64,000 nucleotides of DNA from Corynebacterium yonathiae (GCF_022288805.1 NZ_JAKOPM010000002.1:1-64000); one strand, 5' to 3'. Positions 36,938 through 46,872 are shown, counted from the first letter of the stretch. A program made the numbers and translations. The notes: generated from the letters alone by a model not told the origin.

Positions 36938-38383
36938 CTACTTCTTGGAGCTGAGCCCACCAAAAGCATCGCCGGAGCTCAGGGAGCTGCCGCTTTCCGG
37001 ATCCTTTGGCACCTCTGGGGTGTCGGGCTCGGTGGGGTCGGTGGCGTCGTCGGCAGGCGCAGCGCCACGGTCTTTCTTTTTGAGCGAAACCTTGTCCACC
37101 AGGGTGTTATCGGCTTCGTTGAAGGTAGCGAAGGTGAGCTTGTCATCAGAGACGTCGACGCGCATGTAGTCCTCGGTGTAGTCCTGGCGCCACATGGCGG
37201 TAGATTCATGGGCGAGCTTTGGATCGATGGTCTCCATGCGCGCGCCCTTGTGCTTCTTATTGTTGACGTCGGTGAAATCGTAGAACTTGCCGCCACCCGC
37301 GGTGGTGGTGGTCAGGTACAGGGCCTCGCCATCCTTGGGTTCGAGGACATCGCCGCGCTGCGGCTTCTTCTCCGGCAGGACCGGCTTATTGTTCTTCATC
37401 AGGTGGCTGCGGGTATAGATGTGGTCGTGGCCGGAGAGCACGGCATCCACGTTGAGCTCGGAAAGTACCGGGGTAAGCTTCTCGCGCAAGTTGGTAACGT
37501 CCTTATCAAAATGGTGCGAACCCTGGGAATAAGGACCATGGTGCATGCCAACTACGATCCAGTCATTATCCGCGCCGCGGGATTCCACGGCCTCGCGCAG
37601 GAATTGCTCGTGGCGAGCAATATCGGCGTCGGAGGAAGCATTAGAGTCTAGGCCGATGAAGAGCACGTTATTGCGCTCGAAGTAGTGGTCGCGGATATCG
37701 TCGGCCTGGTGGGGGTTGGAGAAATGCTCATCATGATGCTTCATGGTGAGGTTATAAGTCTCGTGGTTGCCCGGAACGGTATTGGTCGGGATGTGGCGGA
37801 TTTCCGGGGCGGAGAAGTAGGCATCGTACTGCGGCACTTGGGCGCCCCAGCCTTCTACTTGATCCCCTAGGGACCAGATCATGTTGGCATTGGGCACATG
37901 GGAAGCCGCGTGAGCGATGGTCTTGCGCCACTGCTCCGCTTGGTCATCGACCTTGAGGTCCACGCCGATTTGCGGGTCCGCAACGGTGAGGAAAGACCAC
38001 TCATCACCGTTGGAGCCGGTGTTAAAGGTCTCTGGTTCGGACCAGCCGCCTTCCTCGGAGCCAACGCGGTAGGAGTACTCGGTATCCGGCTGCAGGTCAG
38101 TGGCGGTGGCGAACTGGGACTTATAAAGCAGAGCGCCGTAATCGCGTTCCTCGGCGCGGAAAGTCTGGGTGCCTTCCGGGCCGGTAACCTCGAGGACTTC
38201 GTCCGCCTTGGACTTGGTGCGCCACGTAACCATTACCTGGGATTCGTCCTCGCCCGGCTGCAGGATGGTGCGGTAGATGGGCGAATCAGCAGCCAGCGCC
38301 GGGGTGGCGGGCACGATGGTGGCGGCACCGCCCACGGCAAGGGCGGTAACGAGGGAGGCGACAAAGCGCGTTGAACGGAGCAT
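36938..38383 (-). CDS. Secreted purple-acid-phosphatase-like metallophosphoesterase
   Basis: 481 residues with a cleavable signal peptide (1-31, ATPALA-AD). An N-terminal fibronectin-like PAP domain (about 40-120) is followed by a calcineurin-like phosphoesterase domain with the metal motifs DPQIG, GDQVEGW, GNHE, GMHHGPY and GHDH. The C-terminal tail is low-complexity P/D/E/S and ends GLSSKK. Extracellular or wall-associated phosphate release is the probable role; the substrate cannot be read off. Transcribed toward the response-regulator gene. Confidence 0.88.
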   Translation of the reverse strand: MLRSTRFVASLVTALAVGGAATIVPATPALAADSPIYRTILQPGEDESQVMVTWRTKSKADEVLEVTGPEGTQTFRAEERDYGALLYKSQFATATDLQPDTEYSYRVGSEEGGWSEPETFNTGSNGDEWSFLTVADPQIGVDLKVDDQAEQWRKTIAHAASHVPNANMIWSLGDQVEGWGAQVPQYDAYFSAPEIRHIPTNTVPGNHETYNLTMKHHDEHFSNPHQADDIRDHYFERNNVLFIGLDSNASSDADIARHEQFLREAVESRGADNDWIVVGMHHGPYSQGSHHFDKDVTNLREKLTPVLSELNVDAVLSGHDHIYTRSHLMKNNKPVLPEKKPQRGDVLEPKDGEALYLTTTTAGGGKFYDFTDVNNKKHKGARMETIDPKLAHESTAMWRQDYTEDYMRVDVSDDKLTFATFNEADNTLVDKVSLKKKDRGAAPADDATDPTEPDTPEVPKDPESGSSLSSGDAFGGLSSKK

Positions 38384-38506
38384 ACAGTATTCACCTTTTG
38401 GAGTCTTAGAAAAAGCAGTACGGCTCCCTAGAACACCATAAGAATGTGAACACCGTATTACGAGCGCGCGAAAAGCGCTTGAACCCTACCTGTGAGGGAG
38501 TGGAGC

Positions 38507-38935
38507 TTAAAGGCTCTTGGTGGAATTGATAACGGCCGCGCGCCAGAGCGTGTACTCCTCTGGGTTATCTTCCCGATAATTCTTGACGGCGCGAATGCCC
38601 TGCTCCACGGACTCGATGACGGTATCGATGGTTTTATCTTCGCCCTCGGCATCAACGAAAATGACCGGACCACAAATGGAGCGGATGGGGTCTTGCAAGA
38701 AGGCGGCATTGCCGGTGGCGGCAGCGTTGCGCGCCAGGGAGGCTACTGGGTTGGGCTCGGCGCCTTCAGCCTTGGCTTCGGGGTTGTAGAGCGCCGCATA
38801 GGTGGTGCCGTCTTCTTGGAATACTACGGAGACGCGGTCCTCGGTGGTGCCGCCCAAGAACTGATTGGCGTGCTCCAGCTCGAATTCCAGCTTGCGGCGG
38901 GTGAGATCAGGGTTGACAAGGAAACCGACGGTCAT
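38507..38935 (-). CDS. Conserved-looking 142-residue protein, unknown
   Basis: A soluble 142-residue protein, slightly acidic, with no signal peptide or TM helix. It starts MTVGFLVNPDLTRRKLEFELEHANQFLGG and has a hydrophobic strand GPVIFVDAEGEDKTI near residue 92. GAGAGAGCTCCTTC upstream provides a ribosome site. I do not recognise a family. It stands alone between the phosphoesterase and tsaD. Confidence 0.6.
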   Translation of the reverse strand: MTVGFLVNPDLTRRKLEFELEHANQFLGGTTEDRVSVVFQEDGTTYAALYNPEAKAEGAEPNPVASLARNAAATGNAAFLQDPIRSICGPVIFVDAEGEDKTIDTVIESVEQGIRAVKNYREDNPEEYTLWRAAVINSTKSL

Positions 38936-39024
38936 GAGAGAGCTCCTTCACAAAGCCAAGAGGGCATGAACGCCTTTTAGGGTACCGGCCCCGCACCCCG
39001 CCTGCAGGGCGAGAAAGAAGAACT

Positions 39025-40068
39025 TTAGGTTAACTGCGGATCTTCTACATCCAGCTGGGTATCGGTGCCAACTCCGAGGCCAGAGGGCTGGGCACCTTCA
39101 TGAATAAGCTGCGCACCAATGGCCGCGATCATCACGCCATTGTCGGTACACAGGGAAAAGCGCGGCACGCGCAGCTCGACCCCAGCGGCGGCACAGCGCT
39201 CGGCGGCCAACTCGCGCAGGCGGGAATTTGCGGCCACACCTCCTCCCAGCAGCAGGACGCGGGCGCCAGTATCTTCGCAGGCGCGGACAGCCTTGGCGGT
39301 CAGGACATCGGCCACGGCTTCCTGGAAGCTAGCGCAGACGTCTTCCACGCTGATGGTCTCCCCTGCCTTTTCGGCACGCTCGACATAGCGAGCCACGGAA
39401 GTCTTTAGTCCAGAGAAGGAAAAATCGTGGCGGTGTGGGCCGCGCAGGTCTTCGGCGCGGGACATACCGAGTGGAAAATCGATGGTGGCTTTACCGCGCG
39501 CGGCGAGCTTATCAATCACCGGGCCACCCGGGTAGCCGAGGCCAAGCAGGCGCGAGACTTTGTCGTAGGCCTCACCGGCGGCGTCGTCCAGCGTGGAGCC
39601 CAGCTCCCGCATAGGCTTGCCGACGGCCTCTACCTCCAGCAGCTGCGTATGCCCACCCGAGACCAAAAGGGCCACCGAGTGCGGCAGCTCTTCGCCTTCC
39701 AGGTTGGCCACGGCAACGTGGCCGCCAAGGTGGTTCACGCCGTAGAAAGGCACGCCCCAGGCTGCGGCATAGGCCTTAGCTGCCGAGGCCCCCACCAGCA
39801 GCGCGCCGGCCAGGCCGGGCCCCACGGTGGCGGCGATGGCATCTGGCTTGGCGATGTCGGCCTCTTTGAGCGCCGCCTGCATGACCTGCGGCATGGCTTC
39901 AAGGTGAGCGCGGGAGGCGATTTCCGGGACGACGCCGCCGAAACGGGCGTGCTGCTCCATGGAGGAGGCGACGGCATTTGCGAGGATCTCCATGTGACCG
40001 TCCTCGCTAAGCTCGACGATGCCCACGCCGGTTTCATCGCAGGAGGACTCGATGCCCATGATCTTCAT
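39025..40068 (-). CDS. tsaD: TsaD, t6A tRNA-modification catalytic subunit
   Basis: Transfers threonylcarbamoyl from TC-AMP to A37 of ANN-decoding tRNAs, working with TsaB and TsaE, both in this window. 347 residues. ASKHA fold: [13 protein letters not shown], the metal-binding His motif [27 protein letters not shown] and VSGGHTQLL. The C-terminal [18 protein letters not shown] is typical. Nineteen nt separate it from rimI, so tsaB-rimI-tsaD form one operon. Confidence 0.96.
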   Translation of the reverse strand: MKIMGIESSCDETGVGIVELSEDGHMEILANAVASSMEQHARFGGVVPEIASRAHLEAMPQVMQAALKEADIAKPDAIAATVGPGLAGALLVGASAAKAYAAAWGVPFYGVNHLGGHVAVANLEGEELPHSVALLVSGGHTQLLEVEAVGKPMRELGSTLDDAAGEAYDKVSRLLGLGYPGGPVIDKLAARGKATIDFPLGMSRAEDLRGPHRHDFSFSGLKTSVARYVERAEKAGETISVEDVCASFQEAVADVLTAKAVRACEDTGARVLLLGGGVAANSRLRELAAERCAAAGVELRVPRFSLCTDNGVMIAAIGAQLIHEGAQPSGLGVGTDTQLDVEDPQLT

Positions 40069-40087
40069 GACTGCTCCTTAATTATCT

Positions 40088-40570
40088 TTAACGCTCGGAC
40101 TGGCGCGGGCGCACCATCACGTGCGCATCTGCTCCGGAAGGTTGGTAATAATTCTTACGAATCCCCTGCTTGGCAAAGGCATAACCCTCATAAAGGCCGA
40201 TAGCAGGTTCGTTGCCTACCCGTACCTCGAGGAAGACCGGGGCGTCTTTAAGATCCGCAATATGGCAAATATTGTCCATCATCATGCGAGCGATGCCGCG
40301 GCGCTGTGCGGCGGGATCGACGCCGATGGTGTGGATTTCAAATTCTGGATCAGCCGCTGGCCCCATCATGCCGATTCCCGCATAACCTAGCAGCACTGTG
40401 GATTCGTGCGCGGAGTCGAGCGCGCCTTCTACCCCGAAATAGAAGTTGAAGGGCTGGGCCATTTCCTGGCGGAAAACTCCGCTGGACCATGGGGTCTCTC
40501 CGGGGAAAAGGACCTTTTCCAGCTCGGCGCACCGAGGCGCGTCGGCCGGGGTCAACTCGCGCAGCTTCAC
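40088..40570 (-). CDS. rimI: RimI-type ribosomal-protein/N-alpha acetyltransferase
   Basis: 160-residue GNAT acetyltransferase. The acetyl-CoA loop is AQRRGIARMMMDNI (about 93-106) and EVRVGNEPAIGLYEGYAFAKQGIRKNYY is the RimI C-terminal signature. Start GTG 40570 overlaps the tsaB stop by 4 nt. Placement between tsaB and tsaD is the usual actinobacterial order; the natural targets are protein N-termini. Confidence 0.92.
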   Translation of the reverse strand: MKLRELTPADAPRCAELEKVLFPGETPWSSGVFRQEMAQPFNFYFGVEGALDSAHESTVLLGYAGIGMMGPAADPEFEIHTIGVDPAAQRRGIARMMMDNICHIADLKDAPVFLEVRVGNEPAIGLYEGYAFAKQGIRKNYYQPSGADAHVMVRPRQSER

Positions 40571-41274
40571 AGTTCCACCTTGGGGATGGCGGCCGACAGC
40601 TGTTGCTGCTTCGGCGGGACCGCATCCGGGCGGCGTAGGTAGAGCGGCACAACGGGGGCTGGTTCCGCAGTGAGGTCAGCTACAGCCACTAGGGCTGCTG
40701 CGGTGGGATGGGCCGCGCGGTGCGGCAGCTCAGTCAGCTTCTCCGGTAGCTGTGCGGCGAGACGCTCGGGGATGATGACCTCGACCGTAGCGTTAAGTCC
40801 CACCTTAACATCTGCCGGCTTAGTTACCTCAGGACCAGAGATGCGCTGCACACCAGAATCGGTAGCGCGGTAGGTGGCCCAATAGATTTCTTTACGGCGT
40901 GCATCGGTAGCCACCAAGGCGGTAGCCTCGCTGCCCGCATCTGCGGGGTTGGCGTGGTGGCAGGCAGCATGGGCAATTGCATCGTGGGTGCATACGCCGT
41001 GGAGGGGAATGGAGAGGGCGTCGGCAAGCGCGGAGGCTGTCGCCATACCCACGCGCAGGCCGGTAAACGGGCCTGGACCTATGCCGGTGACTACCGCATC
41101 GAGATCGGAATACTCCATTCCTACCTCTGCGAGGACGTCAGTGATCGTAGGTATGAGCAGCTCATTGTGCGCACGGGTATCTTCGAGCACCCGCTCGGTG
41201 GTCTGCCCAGTGGCGGTATCCACTACCCCAGCGACCAGGGCGGTGGTTGCCGTGTCGATCGCGAGGACGCGCAT
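40567..41274 (-). CDS. tsaB: TsaB, t6A complex scaffold subunit
   Basis: 235-residue ASKHA-fold partner of TsaD. MRVLAIDTATTALVAGVVD, the helix ELLIPTITDVLAEVGMEYSDLDAVVTGIGPGPFTGLRVGMATASALADAL and TDARRKEIYW are characteristic. Its start overlaps the stop of the 169-residue upstream gene by one base (TAATG). The ALADALS stretch is encoded by the dispersed 14-bp word. Confidence 0.94.
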   Translation of the reverse strand: MRVLAIDTATTALVAGVVDTATGQTTERVLEDTRAHNELLIPTITDVLAEVGMEYSDLDAVVTGIGPGPFTGLRVGMATASALADALSIPLHGVCTHDAIAHAACHHANPADAGSEATALVATDARRKEIYWATYRATDSGVQRISGPEVTKPADVKVGLNATVEVIIPERLAAQLPEKLTELPHRAAHPTAAALVAVADLTAEPAPVVPLYLRRPDAVPPKQQQLSAAIPKVEL

Positions 41275-41783
41275 TAGCCAACCAGCTTCCAGGTTCCATC
41301 CTGACGCTGGAACGCCAAAGGCTGAGCGCCCTGGACCATCGGTACTCCGCCATCCAGGCTCTGGCCCTGCTGCTCCATGGCCTTGATTTGGGTATCGATC
41401 ATTTCACATACCTCGACCTTTTCCGGGTCCAGCTCTTCGATGAAGGGCTCAGTGTTCTGGGAGATGGCGACGGCGTAGCTCTTGCCCTCTGGGACCTTGC
41501 CATCTTCAAAGGTGATGTCCTTGGTATCGATCTGAGCCTCTTTGACCTTATCTTCCTTCATGCCCGGGCAGATGAAGCCAATAGCGGCATAGTCCTTGCC
41601 GTAGACATCGGAAGGAATAAGGCTCATCGCCTCCAGGTTTTTCGGGGTCTTAGACAGCGTGGAGCTGAGGTTTCCCTCCAATGGATTGTCCTCGCGCAAG
41701 GTAGACGAGGCCAAGAGAACCATCATGACAACAATAAAGATGGCGATGATGGCGGCGGTAAGGTTGCGAGCGAATTTAGTCAT
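41274..41783 (-). CDS. Membrane-anchored or secreted 169-residue protein
   Basis: N-terminal hydrophobic helix (about 8-26) then a soluble, acidic extracytoplasmic domain with two Cys (about 72 and 126), including YAAIGFICPGM and VEVCEMIDTQI. No lipobox, so it is a signal anchor or cleaved signal. It is the first gene of a run with tsaB (1-nt overlap), but its topology gives no link to tRNA modification. Family not recognised. Confidence 0.68.
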   Translation of the reverse strand: MTKFARNLTAAIIAIFIVVMMVLLASSTLREDNPLEGNLSSTLSKTPKNLEAMSLIPSDVYGKDYAAIGFICPGMKEDKVKEAQIDTKDITFEDGKVPEGKSYAVAISQNTEPFIEELDPEKVEVCEMIDTQIKAMEQQGQSLDGGVPMVQGAQPLAFQRQDGTWKLVG

Positions 41784-41875
41784 GGGGTGAGAAAAGCTCC
41801 TTGAAAAATTTAAACTTTCAGGCGGGCGGCGGTAATTCTGGCAACCGATGCTACCTGTCTAACCGCAACACAAAA

Positions 41876-41921
41876 CCCACAGGGTTATGCCTGCCAGTGT
41901 AGGCGGGCGCCCCTGTGGGTG
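41876..41921 (-). terminator. Terminator of the AspT-family gene
   Basis: ACCCACAGGG and CCCTGTGGGT form a 10-bp stem enclosing a second short hairpin (GCCT...AGGC). On the minus strand it lies 25 bp after the transporter stop and is followed by TTTTGTG. Confidence 0.75.
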
Positions 41922-41945
41922 AGTAATTAACGCGGTGTATTGGCG

Positions 41946-43535
41946 CTATAGCAACAGCAGGAGCAATACCTGCGAGGCAATAATCTTGCCGATGATCGTG
42001 GTGGGATACACCGTAGCCCAGCCACGACCGGCCAGCTCAGTGCCGGTTTGGTCGCGAATATAGGCAAAGACTGCTGGGTTGGTGGTCATGCCAGCCGCAC
42101 AGCCCATGGCCTCGTCCCACTTCAGCTTCAGCACCAGCATGCCGATGACGCCAATCAGGATAGCGGAGGTCAAGGTGATAATGAGGCCCACGCCCATAAT
42201 GGTCAGGGAGGACGGATCCGTTAGGGCATCGCGGAAGGAAGCGCCGGCCGAGGTGCCCACTCCGGCGAGGAACAGCGTAAGGCCCATATTGGACAAGGTC
42301 TCACGAGTTTGGAACGGCATTTGCCAGTTCAGCCGGCCGGTGCGGTTGAGGTAGCCCAATAGCAGGCCGACAACCACGGGGCCGCCACCGAAGCCCAGCT
42401 GCAAGGTGGAACCGCCTGGCATCGGAATCGGAATGAGGCCAAGCAACATGCCCAGCGTCAGGCCGATAGCCATGGACAGCAGGTCCGCGTTACCCAAAGC
42501 AGCTTCAGAGTCACCGAGATACTTGCGTACATAAGACAAGCGGCTCGGGCTGGTTACTACGCGAACACGATCCGAATAGTTAAGCACCGTATCTGGATGC
42601 GGAACGAGGTCCTTATCGCCCTTACGAATACGAGCGATGATAAACCCGTGGTCTAGGGCCTTGATCTCGCGGACCGATTTACCCGCAATGTCCGGGTTAG
42701 ACACGGTAACGCGGGCGTACTTTAGACCGGCTTCCTCGGTCAGCTCCACCGGGTATTCTTCACCCAAAATCTCAATGGCCTTATCGACGGCCTCTTCGGA
42801 GCCATTGAGGAGGTATGCTTCGCCCTCGCATAGCGGCATTTCTGGGACGGCGAGGCGGTGGCGATCTTCGTCAGAAATGATACGAGTAGCAACGACAGTC
42901 TGGCCGGTTACACGGTAGATATGACCAGCGGTGTCATTGAAGTTCTTGGTCAAGCGCACGCCCTTGGCCACGAGCTCAGCGGGAATCATGCCCTCCGCGC
43001 GGGCGTCTTCTTCATGGTTGACCTTGAGCACCTTAGCGCCGATGGCGGCAACGAGAATCGCGCCTATCACCGCGCCCGGGTAAGCCAAGGAGTATCCGAC
43101 AACCGGGGTAGAATCGCCCACCATTTCTACCACGGCGGCCATACCTGGCGTGGAGGAGAGCGAACCGGCAAACATGCCGGTGGCTTCTGGCGCGCTCAGG
43201 CCAAAGGCACGGATGAGGCCATAGCCTACCGCGACCAAGATAACCAGCATGCCCAACATAAATACGGTGAGCTTCCAGCCGCGGGTCTTGAACTCGCGGA
43301 CGAAGGAGGGGCCGAAGCTTAGACCAATGGCATAAACGAAAATCGCTAAACCAAATTGATAGACCAGAGGCGGAATCTGGATATCAGGATTGGCAGTAGA
43401 AAGACCCAGCGCCACAAACATCGCAGCCGCGGCACCGAGGGAGATGCCGAAGATCTTAATCTTACCAATCGCTAGACCCACCGCCATGATGACGAAGAGA
43501 GATAGCAAAGGACTAGAGGCGAGAAAATTCAACAC
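41946..43535 (-). CDS. AspT/YidE-family exchanger with two RCK_C domains
   Basis: 529-residue transporter of the aspartate:alanine-exchanger family: five or six TM helices, two central TrkA-C (RCK_C) regulatory domains (about 195-350) and a second TM block. The TM repeats hold the family's SLSSTPGMAAVVE and AAGMTTNPAVFAYI signatures. C. glutamicum SucE, a succinate exporter, is of this family, so dicarboxylate or amino-acid export is plausible but unproven. Start GTG 43535. It interrupts the tsaE/tsaB neighbourhood of relatives. Confidence 0.88.
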   Translation of the reverse strand: MLNFLASSPLLSLFVIMAVGLAIGKIKIFGISLGAAAAMFVALGLSTANPDIQIPPLVYQFGLAIFVYAIGLSFGPSFVREFKTRGWKLTVFMLGMLVILVAVGYGLIRAFGLSAPEATGMFAGSLSSTPGMAAVVEMVGDSTPVVGYSLAYPGAVIGAILVAAIGAKVLKVNHEEDARAEGMIPAELVAKGVRLTKNFNDTAGHIYRVTGQTVVATRIISDEDRHRLAVPEMPLCEGEAYLLNGSEEAVDKAIEILGEEYPVELTEEAGLKYARVTVSNPDIAGKSVREIKALDHGFIIARIRKGDKDLVPHPDTVLNYSDRVRVVTSPSRLSYVRKYLGDSEAALGNADLLSMAIGLTLGMLLGLIPIPMPGGSTLQLGFGGGPVVVGLLLGYLNRTGRLNWQMPFQTRETLSNMGLTLFLAGVGTSAGASFRDALTDPSSLTIMGVGLIITLTSAILIGVIGMLVLKLKWDEAMGCAAGMTTNPAVFAYIRDQTGTELAGRGWATVYPTTIIGKIIASQVLLLLLL

Positions 43536-43596
43536 CCCAATAGAATTACGTACTGGTTATACCCGCGGCAAGTTCTCCGTCTAGGATATTCATCAC

Positions 43597-43605
43597 TTAT
43601 CCACA
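43597..43605 (+). promoter_or_regulatory. Isolated DnaA-box consensus
   Basis: TTATCCACA in the short gap between tsaE and the AspT-type gene. It is a single copy, unlike the paired boxes at the HNH genes, and may be a titration site or chance. Confidence 0.35.
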
Positions 43606-43624
43606 CTTTAGGCGGACATGCGTG

Positions 43625-44128
43625 CTATAGGCCGCCCCGCCACGACCACGTAAAGCGGCGAACATCCTGGTCTGCATCCGCGTATTCCGCCGGCTCGCGG
43701 TCGATGCTGATAAACAGGTAGCGCTCCGCAATCTGCTCTACTAGTCCCCCTCCCCATTCGGCAATAACCACGGCGTCTTCTAGCTCCGTGTCCAAGTCCA
43801 AGGCATCGAGCTCCCCTAGCGGATCCCCGGAATTAGCACCGCCTTCATCGAGCAGGCGGTAGGCATCAACATGAACGAGATCCGGACCACCTACAGTTGA
43901 GCGGTGCACGCGGGCAATGACGAAAGTCGGCGAGGTTACCCGTCCTTTGACCTGCATGCCCTTGGCGACGCCCTGCGTCAGCGTCGTTTTTCCAGCCCCC
44001 AACGGCCCGTCCAGGATCACCACATCGCCAGCCTCAAAGCCCGCACCCAGCTCTTTCCCGAAAGCATAGGTTTCTTCCACCGTTGATAGGTCGCGGCTGC
44101 CGGATTCCGGGAAGCTACTGCGCATCAT
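43625..44128 (-). CDS. tsaE: TsaE, t6A complex ATPase
   Basis: Small P-loop ATPase that energises the TsaBD complex. 167 residues: Walker A LDGPLGAGKTTLTQG (about 40-54), switch PTFVIARVH and conserved VDAYRL and VVIAEWGGGL. Start ATG 44128 (or 44125) overlaps the end of alr, so the two are cotranscribed, as in mycobacteria. Confidence 0.94.
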   Translation of the reverse strand: MMRSSFPESGSRDLSTVEETYAFGKELGAGFEAGDVVILDGPLGAGKTTLTQGVAKGMQVKGRVTSPTFVIARVHRSTVGGPDLVHVDAYRLLDEGGANSGDPLGELDALDLDTELEDAVVIAEWGGGLVEQIAERYLFISIDREPAEYADADQDVRRFTWSWRGGL

Positions 44129-45212
44129 CTTCTCCTATGTATTCGCGTTCGGTACGACCATCAGGCAGACACACCACCTCATAGTTGATGGTTCCTGCCG
44201 CCGTGGCGAGATCCGTAGCCGATACTCCCCCGTTGCCAAAAATTACGGCATCTTGTCCCGTGTCTACGCCATGGGGATTTTCGCCTAGGTCCACCACAAT
44301 CTGATCCATGCAGATGCGGCCTACCTGTGGGTACAGGTGTCCGCCAATGCCCACGTGCAGATCGCCTTGATAACCACGCGGCAGGCCATCGGCATAACCA
44401 CAATCCACGGTGGCTAAAAATCCCGGTTTATCCGCCTTCCAGGTCAGTCCGTAGCACGTACCCTCGCCAGGTTGGATGGGCTTAACGTTGAAAATCTGCC
44501 CGGACCAGGTCATTGCAGGGCGCAGGCCATGCTCGCGCCCTGCAATAGGCTCCAAGCCATAGCAGGCAGCACCTACACGCACCTGTTCAAAATAAGAAGA
44601 AGGACGCGTCAGCGCTGCCGGTGAATTAGCGAGGTGATTGACTGGGCACTCCAACCCAATCTCGCGCGCGAGCCGCAGGGACTTGCGGAATGCCTCTTCT
44701 TGGGCATCGTTGTGCGGATTATCCGGTTCATCGGCGCAAGCAAAGTGGGACATGAGGCCTAGGACCTTGATATGCGGGGCATCCCGCAGCACCTGAAAGG
44801 TTTCCGCCCAATCCTCTTCATCCACGCCGGAACGGTGCATGCCGGTTTCCACCTTGACGTAAACCTCAGCGGGAAAATTAGCCTTGACCAACTTATGCGC
44901 CTGTTCAAGAGAGTTGACCGCTACCTCGATTCCATTGGCAAGTGCTTCTTCGAGGATTTCATCCGTCTGCCAGATCCACGCCACAATGGGCGCATCCACG
45001 CCCGCCCGGCGCAGATCCACTGCTTCGCGCAAGGTTGCCACGCCAAAGCAATCCGCGCCCGCGCGCGCCATCACCGGTACAACCTTAGCCGCGCCATGGC
45101 CATAGGCATCGGCCTTAACCACGCACATGAGCTTGACCTCAGGCCCCACCTTTTCCTTGATGAGGCGGACGTTGTGCGCAATGGCGGAGAGATCAATGGT
45201 GGTTTTCAGCAT
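44115..45212 (-). CDS. alr: Alanine racemase
   Basis: PLP enzyme producing D-alanine for peptidoglycan. About 365 residues from ATG 45212. The PLP Lys33 is in VVKADAYGHG, the motif HRSGVDEED is seen, and the catalytic Tyr region and IGRICMDQIVVDLG mark the C-terminal domain. ATG 45221 is an equally close alternative; the longer frame to 45269 lacks family similarity. Overlaps tsaE. Confidence 0.95.
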   Translation of the reverse strand: MLKTTIDLSAIAHNVRLIKEKVGPEVKLMCVVKADAYGHGAAKVVPVMARAGADCFGVATLREAVDLRRAGVDAPIVAWIWQTDEILEEALANGIEVAVNSLEQAHKLVKANFPAEVYVKVETGMHRSGVDEEDWAETFQVLRDAPHIKVLGLMSHFACADEPDNPHNDAQEEAFRKSLRLAREIGLECPVNHLANSPAALTRPSSYFEQVRVGAACYGLEPIAGREHGLRPAMTWSGQIFNVKPIQPGEGTCYGLTWKADKPGFLATVDCGYADGLPRGYQGDLHVGIGGHLYPQVGRICMDQIVVDLGENPHGVDTGQDAVIFGNGGVSATDLATAAGTINYEVVCLPDGRTEREYIGEDDAQ

Positions 45213-45300
45213 GTCCACCATTGTGCCACTGCTCACCCTTTTGCTGAATTCGGGCGGGTAGGGGCGCATTCACCCGCGATAGCTCGACCTAGGAGTCGGC

Positions 45301-46824
45301 TCATCCAATGTCCTCTATGGAAACTTGCCTCGTGAGTTTTATCCGCGAGCAGAAATCTTCATCATGGCTCACCACCAGCAATGCGCCCCGATATTTTTTC
45401 AATACCGAGACCAGCCAATCAACAGTTGAAATATCAATGTTGTTGGTCGGCTCATCGAGCATTAGCAATTGCGGTGCCGGATCCGCCAAAAGCACTCTGG
45501 CGAATTCCGCCCTAAACCTTTCGCCTCCCGAAAGGGTCCCTGTCAACGCATGAACCGAGTCAGATTGAAACAACAACTGAGCAAGCTGATCGCGGATAAA
45601 CTGCGGTTCCTCTTGTGGATTCGCGTTGGTAACCACGTCCCACACGCTGAGAGAATGGTCTAACTCAATTCGTTGACGTAAGTACCCTGAGTTGTCGATA
45701 ACGTAGCCTGCTTCACCTGAGTTAATTCGGTTTAAGAGCGTGGTTTTTCCACTTCCATTTGGTCCTGACAAGCGCACGCGTTCTGGGCCAACAATCGATA
45801 GCCCGGGCACCGAAATAACCCGCTTTCCTTCTGGCAGCTCAGTTCGTGGCAGCTCGATATACACCGAGTCATCATCTCGTATGTTTCGCTCAGCTCGAGT
45901 TATAGAGCGTTGGGCTGCTTCGACTGCGCCCGAATGCAGCCGCGCTCTGCGTGATGCCGTCTTTTCGGCGCGCTGTTTATCAAGTTTCATCGTCATGCCA
46001 GGTTTGCGTTTCGACTCTGCGAACTTCCTTCCTCGGCGCGCATCACGCGCAATCCGCGTTTGCATTGCTTGTTGTTCGCGCAGTTGCTGCTTATAAGTCG
46101 CTTTGGCGGTAGATACTGCCTTTTGAGCAGCTTCCTGTTCTGCATCAATTGTGGCAAGGTAAGCGGAATAATTGCCTTGGAAGAAGCGTAGGTTCCCATC
46201 CCTTAGCTCCGCTACCTCGGAAACTACATCCAACAGGTCTTTGTCATGGCTTACCACTAACACCGGCGCCGCGGCATTTACCAACATATCTTTCAGATGT
46301 TTCTTTGCAGCTCCGTCGAGGTTATTGGCCGGTTCATCGAGGATAATGAAATCTGGCTCGGACAAGAACACCGCCACCAAAGCGACGCGGACCGCTTCCC
46401 CTCCAGAGAGGCTTTCGATAGGGCGGTCCAACGGGATATCCAATCCAGCGGCAGAAAGGGCAGCGGTAATGCGCTCACCGACGTCCCATTGCTCCCCAAT
46501 TAACTCATAGAGTTCGGGGTCATACTCGCCAGCTTCGACTGCGGCAATCGCTGCAAGCACTTGGGTAACACCGAAGATGTCTGCTACTACATCATTTTCA
46601 TTCCAAGCAAGATCTTGTGGCAGGTACGCTACCGAATCCGGCTTTTCCACCGTTCCGGCAGTAGGCAAGATATGTCCAATGATGAGGTTTAACAGAGTTG
46701 TCTTCCCGGCACCATTATCCCCAATTAGCGCAGTTAAAGGGCCAGAAAAGGCACCGTTTAGGCCACTGAAGCAGGTTGTGCCATCGGGCCATACTAGAGA
46801 AAGGTCGTTCAATAAAATAGGCAT
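45301..46824 (-). CDS. ABC-F ribosome-acting ATPase
   Basis: 507-residue protein with two ABC domains and no TM segment. Walker A GDNGAGKTT and GPNGSGKTT; signatures LSGGEAVRVAL and LSGGERFRAEF; Walker B FIILDEPANNLD and LLMLDEPTNNID; a charged interdomain linker (about 205-300) rich in A, K, R and E. ABC-F proteins act on ribosomes; some give antibiotic protection. Base composition is AT-richer than its neighbours, suggesting transfer. An 8-codon leader ORF with an RNA hairpin around the ribosome site precedes it, as in inducible resistance genes. It is inserted between alr and glmS. Confidence 0.88.
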   Translation of the reverse strand: MPILLNDLSLVWPDGTTCFSGLNGAFSGPLTALIGDNGAGKTTLLNLIIGHILPTAGTVEKPDSVAYLPQDLAWNENDVVADIFGVTQVLAAIAAVEAGEYDPELYELIGEQWDVGERITAALSAAGLDIPLDRPIESLSGGEAVRVALVAVFLSEPDFIILDEPANNLDGAAKKHLKDMLVNAAAPVLVVSHDKDLLDVVSEVAELRDGNLRFFQGNYSAYLATIDAEQEAAQKAVSTAKATYKQQLREQQAMQTRIARDARRGRKFAESKRKPGMTMKLDKQRAEKTASRRARLHSGAVEAAQRSITRAERNIRDDDSVYIELPRTELPEGKRVISVPGLSIVGPERVRLSGPNGSGKTTLLNRINSGEAGYVIDNSGYLRQRIELDHSLSVWDVVTNANPQEEPQFIRDQLAQLLFQSDSVHALTGTLSGGERFRAEFARVLLADPAPQLLMLDEPTNNIDISTVDWLVSVLKKYRGALLVVSHDEDFCSRIKLTRQVSIEDIG

Positions 46825-46830
46825 GCTTAA

Positions 46831-46872
46831 ATCCGTTCTTCCTTTGGTGTTTTAGGCGAAAACACGACGGAT
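46831..46872 (-). promoter_or_regulatory. Attenuator-like hairpin before ABC-F gene
   Basis: On the minus strand ATCCGT (in the leader ORF) can pair with ACGGAT just before the ABC-F start, and GTGTTTT pairs with AAAACAC across CGCCT. The ribosome site AAAGGAAG lies in the internal loop between the two stems. A ribosome on the leader would open this structure. Confidence 0.65.

Noticed and set aside
45213..45300. tRNA remnant upstream of alr
   Set aside because: Short GC stems are present but no T-loop, anticodon arm or CCA-like end can be folded.
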